Source: Platycnemis pennipes (taxonomy: Eukaryota; Arthropoda; Insecta; Odonata; Platycnemididae). From it: a stretch of DNA of 64,000 nucleotides. The translations under genes and the position numbers were made by a program. The stretch's first letter is position 1. Each line of letters opens with the position of its first letter. Positions 33,112 to 43,678 of the stretch are shown one piece after another. The DNA lies in the NCBI GenBank assembly GCA_933228895.1, contig OW121857.1, positions 2,976,001 through 3,040,000 on the forward strand. The letters run 5' to 3'. The notes under the pieces were generated by a model, which saw only the letters and a list, made by a program, of their open reading frames with translations, was not told the origin of the DNA and ran no database searches.

Positions 33112-33225
33112 TGACAGCAGAATTTCCACAGATAAAAAACTCAACCTAGTAGAGCAGGACTCGAACCCGAGATATCTGGCCAGACACTCTACTAATGGAG
33201 CTTCCAATGAGTCCCGTTCAACGTA
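33112..33225 (-). mobile_element. tRNA-like SINE head
   Basis: On the minus strand an A-box-like aagctccattagtagagtg (complement of 33185-33203) and a B box GGTTCGAGTCC (complement of 33157-33167) at tRNA spacing. The tail region has a ggaaattctgct phrase that occurs inverted just outside at about 33239-33250. Confidence 0.6.
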
Positions 33226-33905
33226 GATTTTTTCTCCGTGGAAATTCTGCTAGTGTGTATTTTCAGCGGAGGACTCCAACAAGGTATTCGAGGCTAGTTC
33301 GCAATCCTTGAGTTGAGTGACATTTCTGTACAGAATTGCTAACATGTCGCTGATCCTGATCCCTTTAACGCGCTGGTGACATTCCGTTTTATTCCATTAT
33401 GTTACGTGTAATTTCCAATATTTCAACCCTAACTCCGGTATCGTGGACTTGTAATCCATACCGTGAACGTGTTAAAAAACAACGCGTGCCCTTATCCGCG
33501 TCAAACGATGTTGTTTTCTGAGTAAAATATTCACCCTTTTCCTATTCTCTTCTTGGCTTCCACTCTCTTCGACGCACCTGCCATTTCAAGGGCAAGAGGC
33601 CTCAAAGGCCCCCCTCCCACCTTCGGGGCCTTCTAAAATCCCCCCCCCCCCCCCGCCTCCCGACAGCGCTGTCAGCTCTTCCGCTGACCTCTTTGGTCCT
33701 CTCCACTTCCCTCGCCGCTGTTCACACAAGCGCGAAAACCCGGATGTGCCTGCCACGTGCCAATTACGCAATTTTTGATTCGATCAGAGAATGTGACTGG
33801 GGGTCACGGTGATAACTTCCACGGAATATTCCACGCGCAAAATCATTTTTCAGCTGGTCATACATTGAACGTAACTGTGTCCGGCGAGACGTAGTGGAAT
33901 GATAT
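33226..33905. other. Unassigned stretch with a C14 homopolymer
   Basis: A run of 14 C lies at 33641-33654. Otherwise nothing recognised. Confidence 0.4.
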
Positions 33906-33985
33906 CATGATAAACAACAAGATATGGCACTTATTCCACAGGTTTTATTAGAGGTACAACGCGTTTCAGCGGTTAAGCCATCATC
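33906..33985 (-). repeat. 80-bp terminal inverted repeat, 3' copy (hammerhead-like core)
   Basis: Exact complement of 35212-35291. Read on the minus strand it starts ctgatgatggcttaaccgct at about 33987 and continues gaaacgcgttgtacc. CTGATGA, a 3-bp stem around TTAACC and GAAAC are placed as in a type-I hammerhead ribozyme core. Confidence 0.9.
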
Positions 33986-34028
33986 AGGTACAAAAATTGT
34001 GAGTCCAGAAAGCGGTATATATACCCAA

Positions 34029-35300
34029 CTAGGAGGGGGTGGGGGAGGGAAGTGTTGGGCGAGGGGAGGGAGGTATTAGATGGGGAGGAGGAGGTGGGAG
34101 GGGGGACACTGGTGGCGAGTCAATGGCTGATTTAGGGAAAGGAATGGCTAGGAGTGGGGAGTGATATTTAAAAAGCTGGTCGTTCATGAGGAACTCCTCT
34201 CCTTGTTGAACAATTTCAAATTGTTCTAGCGCGTCCAATCTCCGGCCTTTCCTCTCCACGTGGAGTATCTCCGGGTTGAATAGGCAGTGGTGTGCTGTGT
34301 CCAAGAGGTGTTTGGCGACGAGGGAAGATGGGTCCTCTTTCTCCCAACATTTGCGGTGTTCCCTCATACGGGTGACGAAGTTTCTACCTGTCTGCCCAAT
34401 ATAACACTTCGCACAATCACTGCACTTAATCCTGTACACTCCCGACTGGAGAATGGGGTGAAATCGGTCCTTCGAGTGGCATAAGAGGTTGCTCAGTGTC
34501 ACTGGATTGTAAAAGGAGATTCTGAATTTGTCTTTTGGAAAAGTTTTGGCTATTTTGGAAGAGAGATTGCCAATATAAGGCAATCTACACCACTTTCTAG
34601 GTTCTAGTGGGGGAACTGCAGGAGTGTAAATGTTCTTGATGGCCAACTTCTGGCGTTTTTTACGCAGAATGCTATCGATTGTATGTCCTTGATAGCCATT
34701 CGTGGAAGCAATGTGCCTAATTATCTCCAACTCTCTGTTAAACTCAGGGGGCTGCAAAGGTAAGGTCACCAGTCTGTGAATTAACGAGTTGAAAGCTGCA
34801 AGCTTATGAGACATGGGATGACAAGAGTCCTTTGGAATAACTGCGTCGTTGTAGCACTGTTTCCGAAATACCCCGAAACTGTGTCTGCCGTTAACTATAG
34901 ATATCTCCAAATCAAGGAAGTTCAACCGTCCTTCAATGTCTTTCTCCATCTTAAAATTGATACGACGGTGTTGGCTATTTAAAAGATTTAAAAAACAATC
35001 CAACTGACGATTGCTACCGGACCAGCAGCATAACACATCGTCCACATACCTGAACCAATACGTCACATTGTTTAAAAGAATATGTCCAGAATTAAAAAGT
35101 TTAGATTCTAAATTATCCATAAAAATCTCGGCCAGCAATGGGGAAAGGGGTGAGCCCATGGCTAGGCCTTCCGTCTGGTGGTAAAATTTGCCGTTAAAAA
35201 GGAAATAATTCGATGATGGCTTAACCGCTGAAACGCGTTGTACCTCTAATAAAACCTGTGGAATAAGTGCCATATCTTGTTGTTTATCATGGTCATACAT
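34029..35300 (-). CDS. Penelope-like RT/GIY-YIG protein, amino-terminally truncated chimera
   Basis: 423 codons, the longest ORF of the window. Residues 4-30 are translated from the inverted terminal repeat, not from RT, so the first methionine is accidental. Residues 45-59 (GLAMGSPLSPLLAEI) are RT motif B. YVDD at 85-88 is the catalytic motif C. NFLDLEI at 127-133 follows as in other Penelope RTs. GVYRI at 287-291 and YIGQTGR at 300-306, with R311, EH at 314-315 and the SLVAKHLLDTAHH block at 326-338, form the GIY-YIG nuclease that nicks target DNA. The last 40 residues are proline/serine-rich low complexity. Motif A (first catalytic Asp) and the whole amino-terminal half are missing, so reverse transcription is not expected. 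Absence of internal stops argues for a recent insertion. Confidence 0.85.
   Translation of the reverse strand: MYDHDKQQDMALIPQVLLEVQRVSAVKPSSNYFLFNGKFYHQTEGLAMGSPLSPLLAEIFMDNLESKLFNSGHILLNNVTYWFRYVDDVLCCWSGSNRQLDCFLNLLNSQHRRINFKMEKDIEGRLNFLDLEISIVNGRHSFGVFRKQCYNDAVIPKDSCHPMSHKLAAFNSLIHRLVTLPLQPPEFNRELEIIRHIASTNGYQGHTIDSILRKKRQKLAIKNIYTPAVPPLEPRKWCRLPYIGNLSSKIAKTFPKDKFRISFYNPVTLSNLLCHSKDRFHPILQSGVYRIKCSDCAKCYIGQTGRNFVTRMREHRKCWEKEDPSSLVAKHLLDTAHHCLFNPEILHVERKGRRLDALEQFEIVQQGEEFLMNDQLFKYHSPLLAIPFPKSAIDSPPVSPLPPPPPHLIPPSPRPTLPSPTPS
35212..35291 (+). repeat. 80-bp terminal inverted repeat, 5' copy
   Basis: Exact inverted copy of 33906-33985. It forms the start of the chimeric ORF on the minus strand. 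The first base of CTGATGA is changed at the junction (reads cgatgatgg), so this copy has a broken core. Confidence 0.9.
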
Positions 35301-37159
35301 TTTTAAACCTAACTGTTAACGTTATTGCTGTTCTTTTTATTTGAAGTTTACGAGAATGATCTTTTTAATTACTCTCAGTTCATTCCATATGTCGACTTGA
35401 CTTTGTTTAATTTGACGGCTGGAATGCGTTTCACCTATTAATTGGAGAAGAGAGTGCTTAAACATCGATATACACTACTATTGTAACTAAAATTAGATTG
35501 TAAGCTTCGCAACAGGTTCAATAACCATTATAAATCTTTCCCAACAATTTAGTATACACTAGTTTATATTCTCTCGGTAAACAAGTAAAATGAAATTTTA
35601 TGAAAAACAGGTATGTAGGCTTACAACATGATGATTTTTACACAACTGCAAGGTGATCAAGGTTTTTTTACCGAACACCTATCCAGAATGTAGTACGCTA
35701 CAGAGCTCTGAATGGCATTTGGCATTTTTAGCACGTACATGGTTGAGCTGGAAAAAAAATGCCCAACTACTTTTCTTAACAGGTTGCACTAGTCTCCTTT
35801 ATGCCTCGGCACCAATTCCTAGAAGACACCAAGAATGTTCTAGGGCCAGCTTAATCTAGTACACGCAAGGGACTACGCGAGTAGTGTGTTTTCTAGCCTT
35901 ATTCCGCAGCCTGACAGTACACATTCGCGCCAAGACATGGATGTGGGGTCAATAACCTAATTACTACGTGATTCTGATCCTGTTTTGGAATGATATTCTA
36001 CCCGTCTAGCCCGCTAACCCATGTATAGTCGTGTTACTTGCGTTTCCAGCAATGATAGTTGCCTTTTGCTTGGGCTCTATTTAACTTTTGCTCCACGCCT
36101 TCCACCTTAGTAAATAATGCTATCACTCCTCAGAGTCATTAAGTGATCAAAACTTATTTTGACAGTACGGACTGCAATAAAAGATAATGCATCAGACTTA
36201 TTATCAGTATTCCTTCAAAACAGCGGGTGAAGGAACTACTGCGATACTACACAAATGGTTATTTAAACCATTGATATATGTGTTTTAAATAAATAATCTT
36301 GTGATACTGGACTTACTGCTTCATTGAGTATCGAACAAGGAAATAAGACCTCATTCAAAAACATTCCAACATTTTCCTATTTCTTACGAAGATAATCCAT
36401 TAACTGACTTTAAGAAGAGGTACGTTAAGTATTTACATTACATAACATAATTCACTTCCTTGCTGAAAGTTTCAGAGTTATATTTCTACGAATGCAGAGT
36501 ATTGGATTAAGTGAAATAAGTGTCGTAGAATTGCTTCTAGCGTACAACTCATGCAATGTTACGATATGTTATATTTTTTAATTGCACCCAGAATCTGCTT
36601 GAGGTCTTACTTAGTTCTAGGACAAATCCTTGTGGATCTTGTTCTCGTACATATTGGGGCTTCCATATTCCACGCAGGGCGGCTATCATTCCTGCTCACA
36701 ACAACGCCAAAAAGTGACAGAGGAGCGCTCAGAGGTCTAGTCAGAGAGTCAGAAGTCTATACAGATCAAGGACTTTGGGTGCATTGCTCCCCGTTGAAAG
36801 GTCGTGTCACCGATCGAGGGAGAGTGGTCCAGTTCCGAAAGGGAGAGATTCCAAGAACTCGTTTTCCCACTCTGTGCACGCGCCGCTAAGAGGAGTTTCT
36901 TTCCGACTTCTGCCTGACGTGTTGGCAGATCGTTTGCACGTCCTAAACGAGGGGGAATGAGGTGGGAGACAGCACTGTTGCGTCCTGTGTTCTCTGTCCT
37001 TAGCAAGATGTTGCAATGGGATGGACACGACAGGGACCGTAAGATTTCAGCCTACTGCTCTTCGGATACGAGCAATGAAGGAAAAGTTTAAGACATCTGT
37101 ATCATGATTACAAGCTTGTGACACATACACAATTATAATAGCATATCACAAATCACGCA
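35301..37159. other. Unassigned non-coding stretch
   Basis: No gene recognised. Overlapping short frames near 36551-37028 on both strands carry no motif. A 24-bp phrase at 36750-36773 recurs exactly at 37505-37528. Confidence 0.4.
36750..36773 (+). repeat. 24-bp exact direct repeat, copy 1
   Basis: cagaagtctatacagatcaa followed by ggac. An identical copy is at 37505-37528, 755 bp away. It could be a long target duplication around a 731-bp insert that includes the SINE at 37160. Confidence 0.8.
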
Positions 37160-37350
37160 AGGATCGGGTTTCAATGATGACGAATAGGGTAGTATCCTCC
37201 CATCCCAAGGCCCCTGGTTCGAACTACGGCAGTAGTAGAAACTTGACCCCGGTCAGTGCTCTTTGTGGAGAGAACTATGGGCCCAGTACTCCGTCTGTCG
37301 GATGGCACGTAAAGCACTGGTCCCTTGGAGCCGATAAGAGAAAAGAGTGA
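37160..37350 (+). mobile_element. tRNA-derived SINE
   Basis: A B box GGTTCGAACTA at 37216-37226 follows an A-box-like tract near 37171-37190. The body has 'actggtcccttggagccg', similar to the SINE at 6045. Confidence 0.55.
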
Positions 37351-37504
37351 AGAAATCCCCTCAAAACAAATACGACCAAGAATGAAATGGATTGGGATAT
37401 CAAGTTTCTTTCAACTTACAATCGGTCATTAAATGCATCTATTTAATTTTCTATATATTATTACTTAATTATACTTAAGACTTAGATGTTATGATAAATT
37501 TTGA

Positions 37505-37528
37505 CAGAAGTCTATACAGATCAAGGAC
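37505..37528 (+). repeat. 24-bp exact direct repeat, copy 2
   Basis: Second copy of the 36750-36773 phrase. Confidence 0.8.
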
Positions 37529-38299
37529 ATATTTGTCTTCTTAAAAATAGGTCACAGAGCTACTCAACGTTAATTACCTACGTTTGGGGTACGTGACCTC
37601 TGCAATTTTAGCGCTGAATAAGGGTTCATTGATTGAATTGCAGTTTCCTGGGATTCCCTGCACCTGAAGTTCACTTCCCCGCCCACAACGTCGTTGATCG
37701 CCTTCCATTAGCTCTCCTTCCAGATGCGCGATCACCGAAGATCACTTGGCTCTCCACGGAATACGCGCTTCGATCCACGCCTTTGAAGAAGAAGCTGCAC
37801 CGTGACACACTATCGTGCACATGCAATCACGTTCCCCTCCCCTCCACCCACGTACCAGGAGCTGACGTAGTTTCGTGACTAAGTTTCCGTTCACAGTTCT
37901 CACGTCGGAGGCCCCGTCTATTCATCGCAGCCTGGCTGCACGTTTCTCGAAACTTATGCGCGGGCGAGAATAGGGTTCACTAGATTGTGACATTCCACGC
38001 ACGGATGGAGAGCCAGAGAGGGTTTTGATTCAGAGTCGGAGGAAAAGGCGATCGAGGACATTTAATGGGAGCCGTTTCTCAGAGAAACAACCGACTTTCA
38101 TAAGCAGCCGTGGATTTTAATATGCTGCTGGACTACTGCCAAGACAAATATTCTTGCTAGTCTATTCAGCATTGTAGAAATGTTTTGGGAAGCACAGCCA
38201 TATTTTACCAACAATGGGCAAATAGGGCTCGAATGAAAACAGTATTATATCACAGAAAGAAAAAACAGGAGCAAAATCCACAAAAATAATGAACTTTAC
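37529..38299. other. Unassigned non-coding stretch
   Basis: Nothing recognised. The 81-codon frame at 37633-37878 has no known motif. Confidence 0.4.
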
Positions 38300-38345
38300 T
38301 ACGACCCGGGTTTCACAGTATTACAGCATCGTCAGGTCACGTAAA
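38300..38345 (-). repeat. Penelope-type terminus with hammerhead-like core, solo
   Basis: The minus strand reads cctgacgatgctgtaatact then gtgaaacccgggtcgtag. CTGACGA, a short stem-loop and GAAAC are intact. The downstream phrase (gggtcgtagtaaag, attattttt) resembles the hairpin insertion at 49003-49165 more than it does the nearby Penelope body. Confidence 0.55.
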
Positions 38346-38446
38346 ACAATTTACCTCGGATTTATTATGTACTACCACCCTTTCCTTAATGGTCCAGTGT
38401 AACACAAACACTAGCTCGCAGGCTTCCGCGGATGTAGTGTTGACTG

Positions 38447-38486
38447 TTTATTTTTTCGGGATTCGTTCCGCGATGTTTAAAATTGC
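38447..38486 (-). repeat. Inverted repeat of Penelope-like element 2, 3' copy
   Basis: Pairs with 39578-39616. Contains ttttttcgggattcgttccg and cgatgtttaaaattgc. Confidence 0.8.
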
Positions 38487-38561
38487 AGAAAACCATATTT
38501 CTCTGGACCTCCTGCCAGCTTCATCAGGTTAACTAAAATGATTCTTTAGTATTTCTCGTCT

Positions 38562-39647
38562 TTATTTATTTGAGTGAGGACTCCCATTGTTGCTGGAATT
38601 TTTAAATTTGAAACATTCGTTTAAGCCATTTCTACTCAATTTGTAACCGTCTTCTCGGTTGACATTCTTCGGTCTCTTCGCAATTTTTCTAGCTTCCCTG
38701 ATTAATCTTGGGTAATAGCGCACCTACTTTGATATTAATTTTGTCTCCTCAAAATTGAAATTATGAGTGGGGCCGTTGAGATGGTGTTCGGCTATTGCAG
38801 AAATGCAGTAATTATTATTTTTCATTGCCCGTTGATGCTCTTGGAGGCGTATTTTTAGGGCTCTGCATGTCTGGTCTACACATGGATGTCCACATCTGCA
38901 CAAAACTTCATATATTCCTCCGTAGAGGTTCCATGGAAGCGGGTCTTTGGCTTTGTCCAGACGTACGTCCCCTCTCTTTGTCGCGCATGTGAATCTGCTA
39001 ACTACGTTGTATTTCGATAGAATTCTGGAGATTTTCTTCGTAGTTCCAGACACATAAGGGAGAGTGGCATATGCCTTTGGCTTCGCTCTATTTTTTGTCG
39101 GGTCAGTGGGATTGTTATTTCGGATCACGAGAGAATTTCTTTTTCCTTTCCGTGCAGTTTTCAAGATGTAGTCACGGCGGAAACCATTTTTCTCCAATGC
39201 CCTTAATAAGTGCTGCTTTTCGCCAGCGATGGATTCGGCGTCAGAGATCGTAAAAGCTCGATGATACAGCGTTCTCATGACTGAGGCTTTCTGTTGAGGG
39301 TGGTGGTGCGATGTGGCACGTAGGTAGCGGTCAGTGTGGGTACGTTTCCGGTACACAGAATGACCAAACGTCCCATCTTCTTCCTTCTGGACCATAACGT
39401 CTAAGAATGGAAGGCGGTAGTCCTTTTCTATTTCCATTGTGAATTTAATATAGTTGCATTGTCCATTTAGATGTTGCAGGAACTTTTCCAGCTCTTCTTT
39501 TCCGTTAGGCCAGAGAGCGAATGTGTCACCTACGTATCTTACGAATACTTTTGGTTTTTTGTCATAAGATTGTTTTTGCAATTTAAACATCGCGGAATGA
39601 ATCCCGAAAAAATAAAAAGTAACACAAACACGTTTAACTCCAACCAA
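38562..39647 (-). pseudogene. Penelope-like RT/GIY-YIG pseudogene
   Basis: The first 307 codons are open (to 38724), then a TAG, then about 50 more codons of recognisable Penelope C-terminus (RYYPRLIREARKIAKRPKNV, NREDGYKLSRNGL) to a TAA at 38562-38564, so the TAG is a secondary lesion. The first ~22 residues come from the inverted repeat. The RT catalytic box reads YVGD (residues 38-41) instead of YVDD, with one catalytic aspartate lost. FLDVMV at 81-86 and the YLRATSHHHPQQK block at 108-120 are typical. The GIY-YIG motif is GGIYEV (243-248) but its partner YIGQT is CVDQT (256-260). RT motifs A and B are missing. Clearly dead. Confidence 0.85.
39578..39616 (+). repeat. Inverted repeat of Penelope-like element 2, 5' copy
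   Basis: Complement of 38447-38486 with one mismatch and one indel. It supplies residues about 11-23 of the ORF. Confidence 0.8.
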
Positions 39648-39655
39648 ATTCGAAT

Positions 39656-42159
39656 TGGTCTCAGGCTATATTTTCAAAATTCCCGTTACTATACCAACAC
39701 ATTTTATTACCATTTAGCCTAACTGAAAATATAAACTAGGTAAGTGTTCCATTTCATTTAGTTTTAAAATTACTCCTGTAGAAAAGAACATTGGAATTCA
39801 TCGTGTATCAATGATATATCTACACAGCATTAGGAAGGAGGAAGATACGCAAGTAGGAAATACTCCTACAGCTAGTCTCAATATAAGTGAATCAATAAAA
39901 TGCACAGTTAAATCAATTTGTCCTTGAATACAATGAGCAATTTGGATTCATTGAATGTTACTTAATGTGGATCATAATTAGTATGGCAGGGATACAAATT
40001 ACACAGCATGCGCAGGAAAATCTATACTATTGTCTACAATACTATGAGAATATATCATTAATGATGTAAAATAACTGCGTAGGATTCAGGTAGAAAGTAT
40101 ACTGCCTTTGTAAAAATAAAAATTTACTGCTTTTATAATTAAAAAACTTGAAGATTCTTCCCACTTTATGCCAACTGAACTGGCCGAAATATCTAGTTCA
40201 CTGAACCAATTCATTCAGAAGTCATTAACGCAAGGCTCAATTCAAAATGTAAGTGACTTTTCCACAAGCACCCGCGACTCATTGATGCGATATGAAACCA
40301 CTTTTGATCACTATTAGCAGCAGCGAAACGCATTTTTGAAAATCCATCCATTGGCGTACTCATTTCCATTTGAAACTCGGCTCTCCAATTTTATGACCCC
40401 ATAAGAGATTAATGAATTTCCACTGCATCGAGACGGAATCCTTTCCTGATCACCTTCTCGTGCTCCAATCTGATTTCAAATTGGCATTTCACTTTTTCCG
40501 TACACTCTATCTACCAGTGGCTGGCTTTTTTTACGGGATTATTAGCAAAACATATCATCGACCAGCAAGCCGTATTACCTCCACCACATCAATGCGAGCT
40601 ACTTTCATTGATGGATCATTACACGCAATTTTGGCGGTGACAAAAAATGCACGAGTGGGCAATAGGGGCAAGTGTATCGCATACTCTCTCTCTCTCTCTC
40701 TCTCTCTCCACGCTATTTCTCACGCAATGCAAATTCGCAGTCGTTAGCGGATTACGCTCGCATTAGTGAATAAACTGGTAAGGTTTGCAAGTAGCCTTTG
40801 GAATGAGGACGTGGGGTCGATTGGACTCCCATCCTCTGTGAGCCAATGGCCGCAACGTGCCCGAAACCCAGAGAGAGCACGCATCAGGAAAAAGGCGAGC
40901 AACAACCACGGATTAATGACAACAATCATTTCTTCGAATTTCTTCAAACTCACTTTGAACATGTGGTTCATTTAGTAATATTGTGTAGGGCATCCTGCAA
41001 GACACTTCGTTTTGGATGCAGTATATTATTAAGCTCAGTGCATACGTTGCTTTAAAATATTGTTTTTAACTAATTCATGCTCTCTAATTTTTCGAAAAAC
41101 GAATCACATCAACGGTTTTTGGCTCCATTTCGTAATAAAATTGACAAAGTAATTACGGATCATAACAATATGGACATTACGCTATTGGGGAATGTAGATT
41201 TCGATCTTTTAGGGATTGTGATCATTGTTGTTGAAGTTCGTTCAGGGGAATCAAGTTTCCTAACAAATATTGTGTAATTGCGGAATTGTAAGAAAGGGAC
41301 AGCGAGATACACGGAGATTTTACAGTGGTAAGAGTTGTGGAAATTCTAATGCAGAAAATATATCTGAAAATACTTGAAAGAATGTGATTGACGGAGACTT
41401 ATGTGGCTCTCGTACGTGAGCGTCAGTACCGAAGGGTGACGGTGGAAACATCTTGTGAATTAAGTTATGCTGCCAATGCTTCGTTACACAGGATTATAAA
41501 TATGATTAATTATATTATGTGCTTCCAGTTCCATATTCTGATCATGCAAGAACTTATCAACAAGGACTAAGAGAGAGAAGTTCAGCCTTCGATACTTAAT
41601 GTCGACGTAACCACGGAAGAGGAGGAGAAAGTTCTCTTCAATCGCGGCTCAGTACATTTCCTATCCACTTTTGGGAATCATTCGCAGTGAATATGTGTGG
41701 TTGCATGCCCTGCTTTTGGGGAAATCTTCCGTTGGCCTTCCCCTCGAATTGTTGGGGGATCCGATATTCCCACACCCGCATCAAGTGGGAAAGGGTCTGG
41801 AATGCCTCTACATGGAGTACCACCCTACTTGCGCCTGCTGCCTCTAGGCGGCGTCCTTGATCTGTAGTTGAAGACGCACCTATTGACAGACGTGGATTTC
41901 ACAGCGGTTTTTCTTGTTCAACACATCCTGCTCGTGCTGCCAAGGTCGCTTTTACTACAGGGCTGCCACTGCTATGCATTTATGCGCAACATTCAATCAT
42001 TTCATATTTCTCCTTGTGCATTCAACCAAAAATCCTCCTGGTTACCCTCGGAGGGTAGGTCCAGGATTCTCAGGGTCGGCGATAATCTTCTTCTTAACGT
42101 CCTCCTTGTCTCAGTCACAACATTAAGAATAGCCCACTTCAGTCACTCGTTTTTTATCC
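39656..42159. other. Unassigned stretch with a (TC)n microsatellite
   Basis: A (TC)n run of about 25 bp lies at 40684-40708. The frames near 40412-41055 and 41868-42221 are unsupported. Nothing else was recognised. Confidence 0.45.
40684..40708 (+). repeat. (TC)n microsatellite
   Basis: Uninterrupted dinucleotide run. Confidence 0.95.
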
Positions 42160-42490
42160 ATATGCAATTCAATATCTCAATCCATGCTTTCCAGTTATTC
42201 TTCCATCTTTTCCTCCACTGACGTTAAAGCTCCAATCTCCTAAAATAATTAGGTTTTCTTCTCCTCTTACTTGTTTTATAACTTCCCAGAATATCTTCGT
42301 AGACGTCTTCCACTTCTTCATCCCCTTAGTCCGTTATAAGCATGTAAACGGGCACCACTACTTCATCTACTAGTTTGGTCTCGATCTTCACCATCCTTTC
42401 ACTGTACTGCAGTAAGCTCTTCACACACATTCCGGCGCTCTCTACTTAATACCCTGAGTGTTATCCCTACTCCAGCATTACAATTTAATG
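42160..42490 (-). mobile_element. LINE-B endonuclease-domain fragment
   Basis: The minus strand parallels 22775-23045: 'tgctggagtagggata', then 'gttataaaacaagtaagagg', 'gaagaaaacctaattatttt' and 'aaagatggaagaataactgg' occur in the same order and spacing. Frames are broken throughout. Together with the 22.4-kb copy it shows the endonuclease half of LINE-B was once present in at least two insertions here. Confidence 0.75.
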
Positions 42491-43676
42491 ATCCCGTGTG
42501 ACGCAATCGATGGTTGAAGCTCAGCCGCGAATGTATTTCCTCTAGTTTCAGCGATCGCGTAATACTTTCGGTCGGAGCAGTGACAGTTCGACTTATTCCA
42601 GCCCCTGGCGAATGTTTGCATTACTCCATCCAATCGACCCTTAAATCGCACCCTCGCATGACAACTGCTTTCCCTCTGAGATCGAAAACCCTTCTCGTAC
42701 TGACCTACTCCCACATCCTGTTGGGATAACATTTATGGATACCAGAATTCGCAGCCTGATAGCTAATCAACGAATAGGCCTATATAACAACTGCCACATT
42801 ATAAACTTTCTCATTTAATGCAGCGTTTATGCACAGTAACAAAGATTTCAAACACATCTTCACTTTTTTATGGCATTGAGAATAAACAGGTATCGGTTTT
42901 GCTACGCTTTTCAATCAAGCCAACATTTTGAAAAATCGCAAGTAAAAAACTTTGCGTCCAATCAAAACCAAATTATAACATTAATTAGTCATCATTGTTT
43001 GTTCATTTATTTAGAAGTTTCCGAGTTACATCAGCAATTAAAAAAGTTTTTACAGAATAACTAATAGTACTTTTTTGTTGACTGAAAAGTAAAAAGAAGG
43101 TGCGATTTGTCCATTTATGGATTGTAAAAGACAAAATTTTGGTGGCATCGTTGTTTATGTTATAGTGAGCATTAGTGACTTTGTATTGAGAGTTTTATGA
43201 AACGTTTTTGTCAAATCCGTGCTGTTGGTTCCTCTGTCGGCTTCACGGGCGTTTCTCTGTCTATTGCTTCTTCCAACAACGAAGGCATTTAAGAATACTG
43301 TTTACTTGCATATAGGGTAGAGCACTCATGATATCTTTGCTGCCTGAATACATGGGAAATGTTGTGGAAATTAATCACTTTACTGACATTATTGTCGCTT
43401 CACCATTGGCTATATGAAATTTCAAGAAACGGAAATATTCAGGGGAAGAATTTATTATTTAGTCGACTTTGGAATAGGTATGGTACTGCAATGGAAAAAG
43501 GTACTAGTCTATTGTATCGTGTCTTGAGCATCTGCAATGATATTGGCGGCGAGGGAGGACATTGGAGTTGATGTAAAACTCAAGTGTCGCGGGGCGTCTC
43601 ATAGTGGTCCGGATCACGGAAAAGATTGACTAAAATCAGGACTTTCCCAACTTGTTGAATTGTAATTGAAAATTGT
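42491..43676. other. Unassigned non-coding stretch
   Basis: Nothing recognised. Short opposite-strand frames at 42478-42732 and 42514-42729 are mutual shadows. Confidence 0.4.
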
Positions 43677-43678
43677 AG

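Larger units (their letters stand above)
33906..35300 (-). mobile_element. Penelope-like element 1 (RT + GIY-YIG), 5'-truncated with inverted terminal piece
   Basis: Bounded by an exact 80-bp inverted repeat, 33906-33985 and 35212-35291. In between, on the minus strand, lies one long ORF encoding the C-terminal half of a Penelope RT and its GIY-YIG endonuclease. Penelope-like elements typically carry inverted or tandem partial copies at their 5' end, and this fits. The RT is cut just before motif B, so the upstream part with the first catalytic aspartate is gone and the copy cannot be autonomous. The terminal motif has hammerhead-like CTGATGA and GAAAC boxes. The protein-coding part is otherwise free of stops, so the insertion is relatively young. 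Confidence 0.9.
38440..39655 (-). mobile_element. Penelope-like element 2 (RT + GIY-YIG), decayed
   Basis: The minus-strand body encodes an RT/GIY-YIG protein of a different Penelope lineage from element 1. An imperfect 39-40-bp inverted repeat (38447-38486 and 39578-39616, one mismatch and one indel) links the 3' end to the start of the ORF, the same architecture as element 1. A hammerhead-like ctgatgaagctggc...gagaaat motif lies at about 38490-38530 on the minus strand. The element is 5'-truncated within RT and has a premature stop. Confidence 0.85.
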
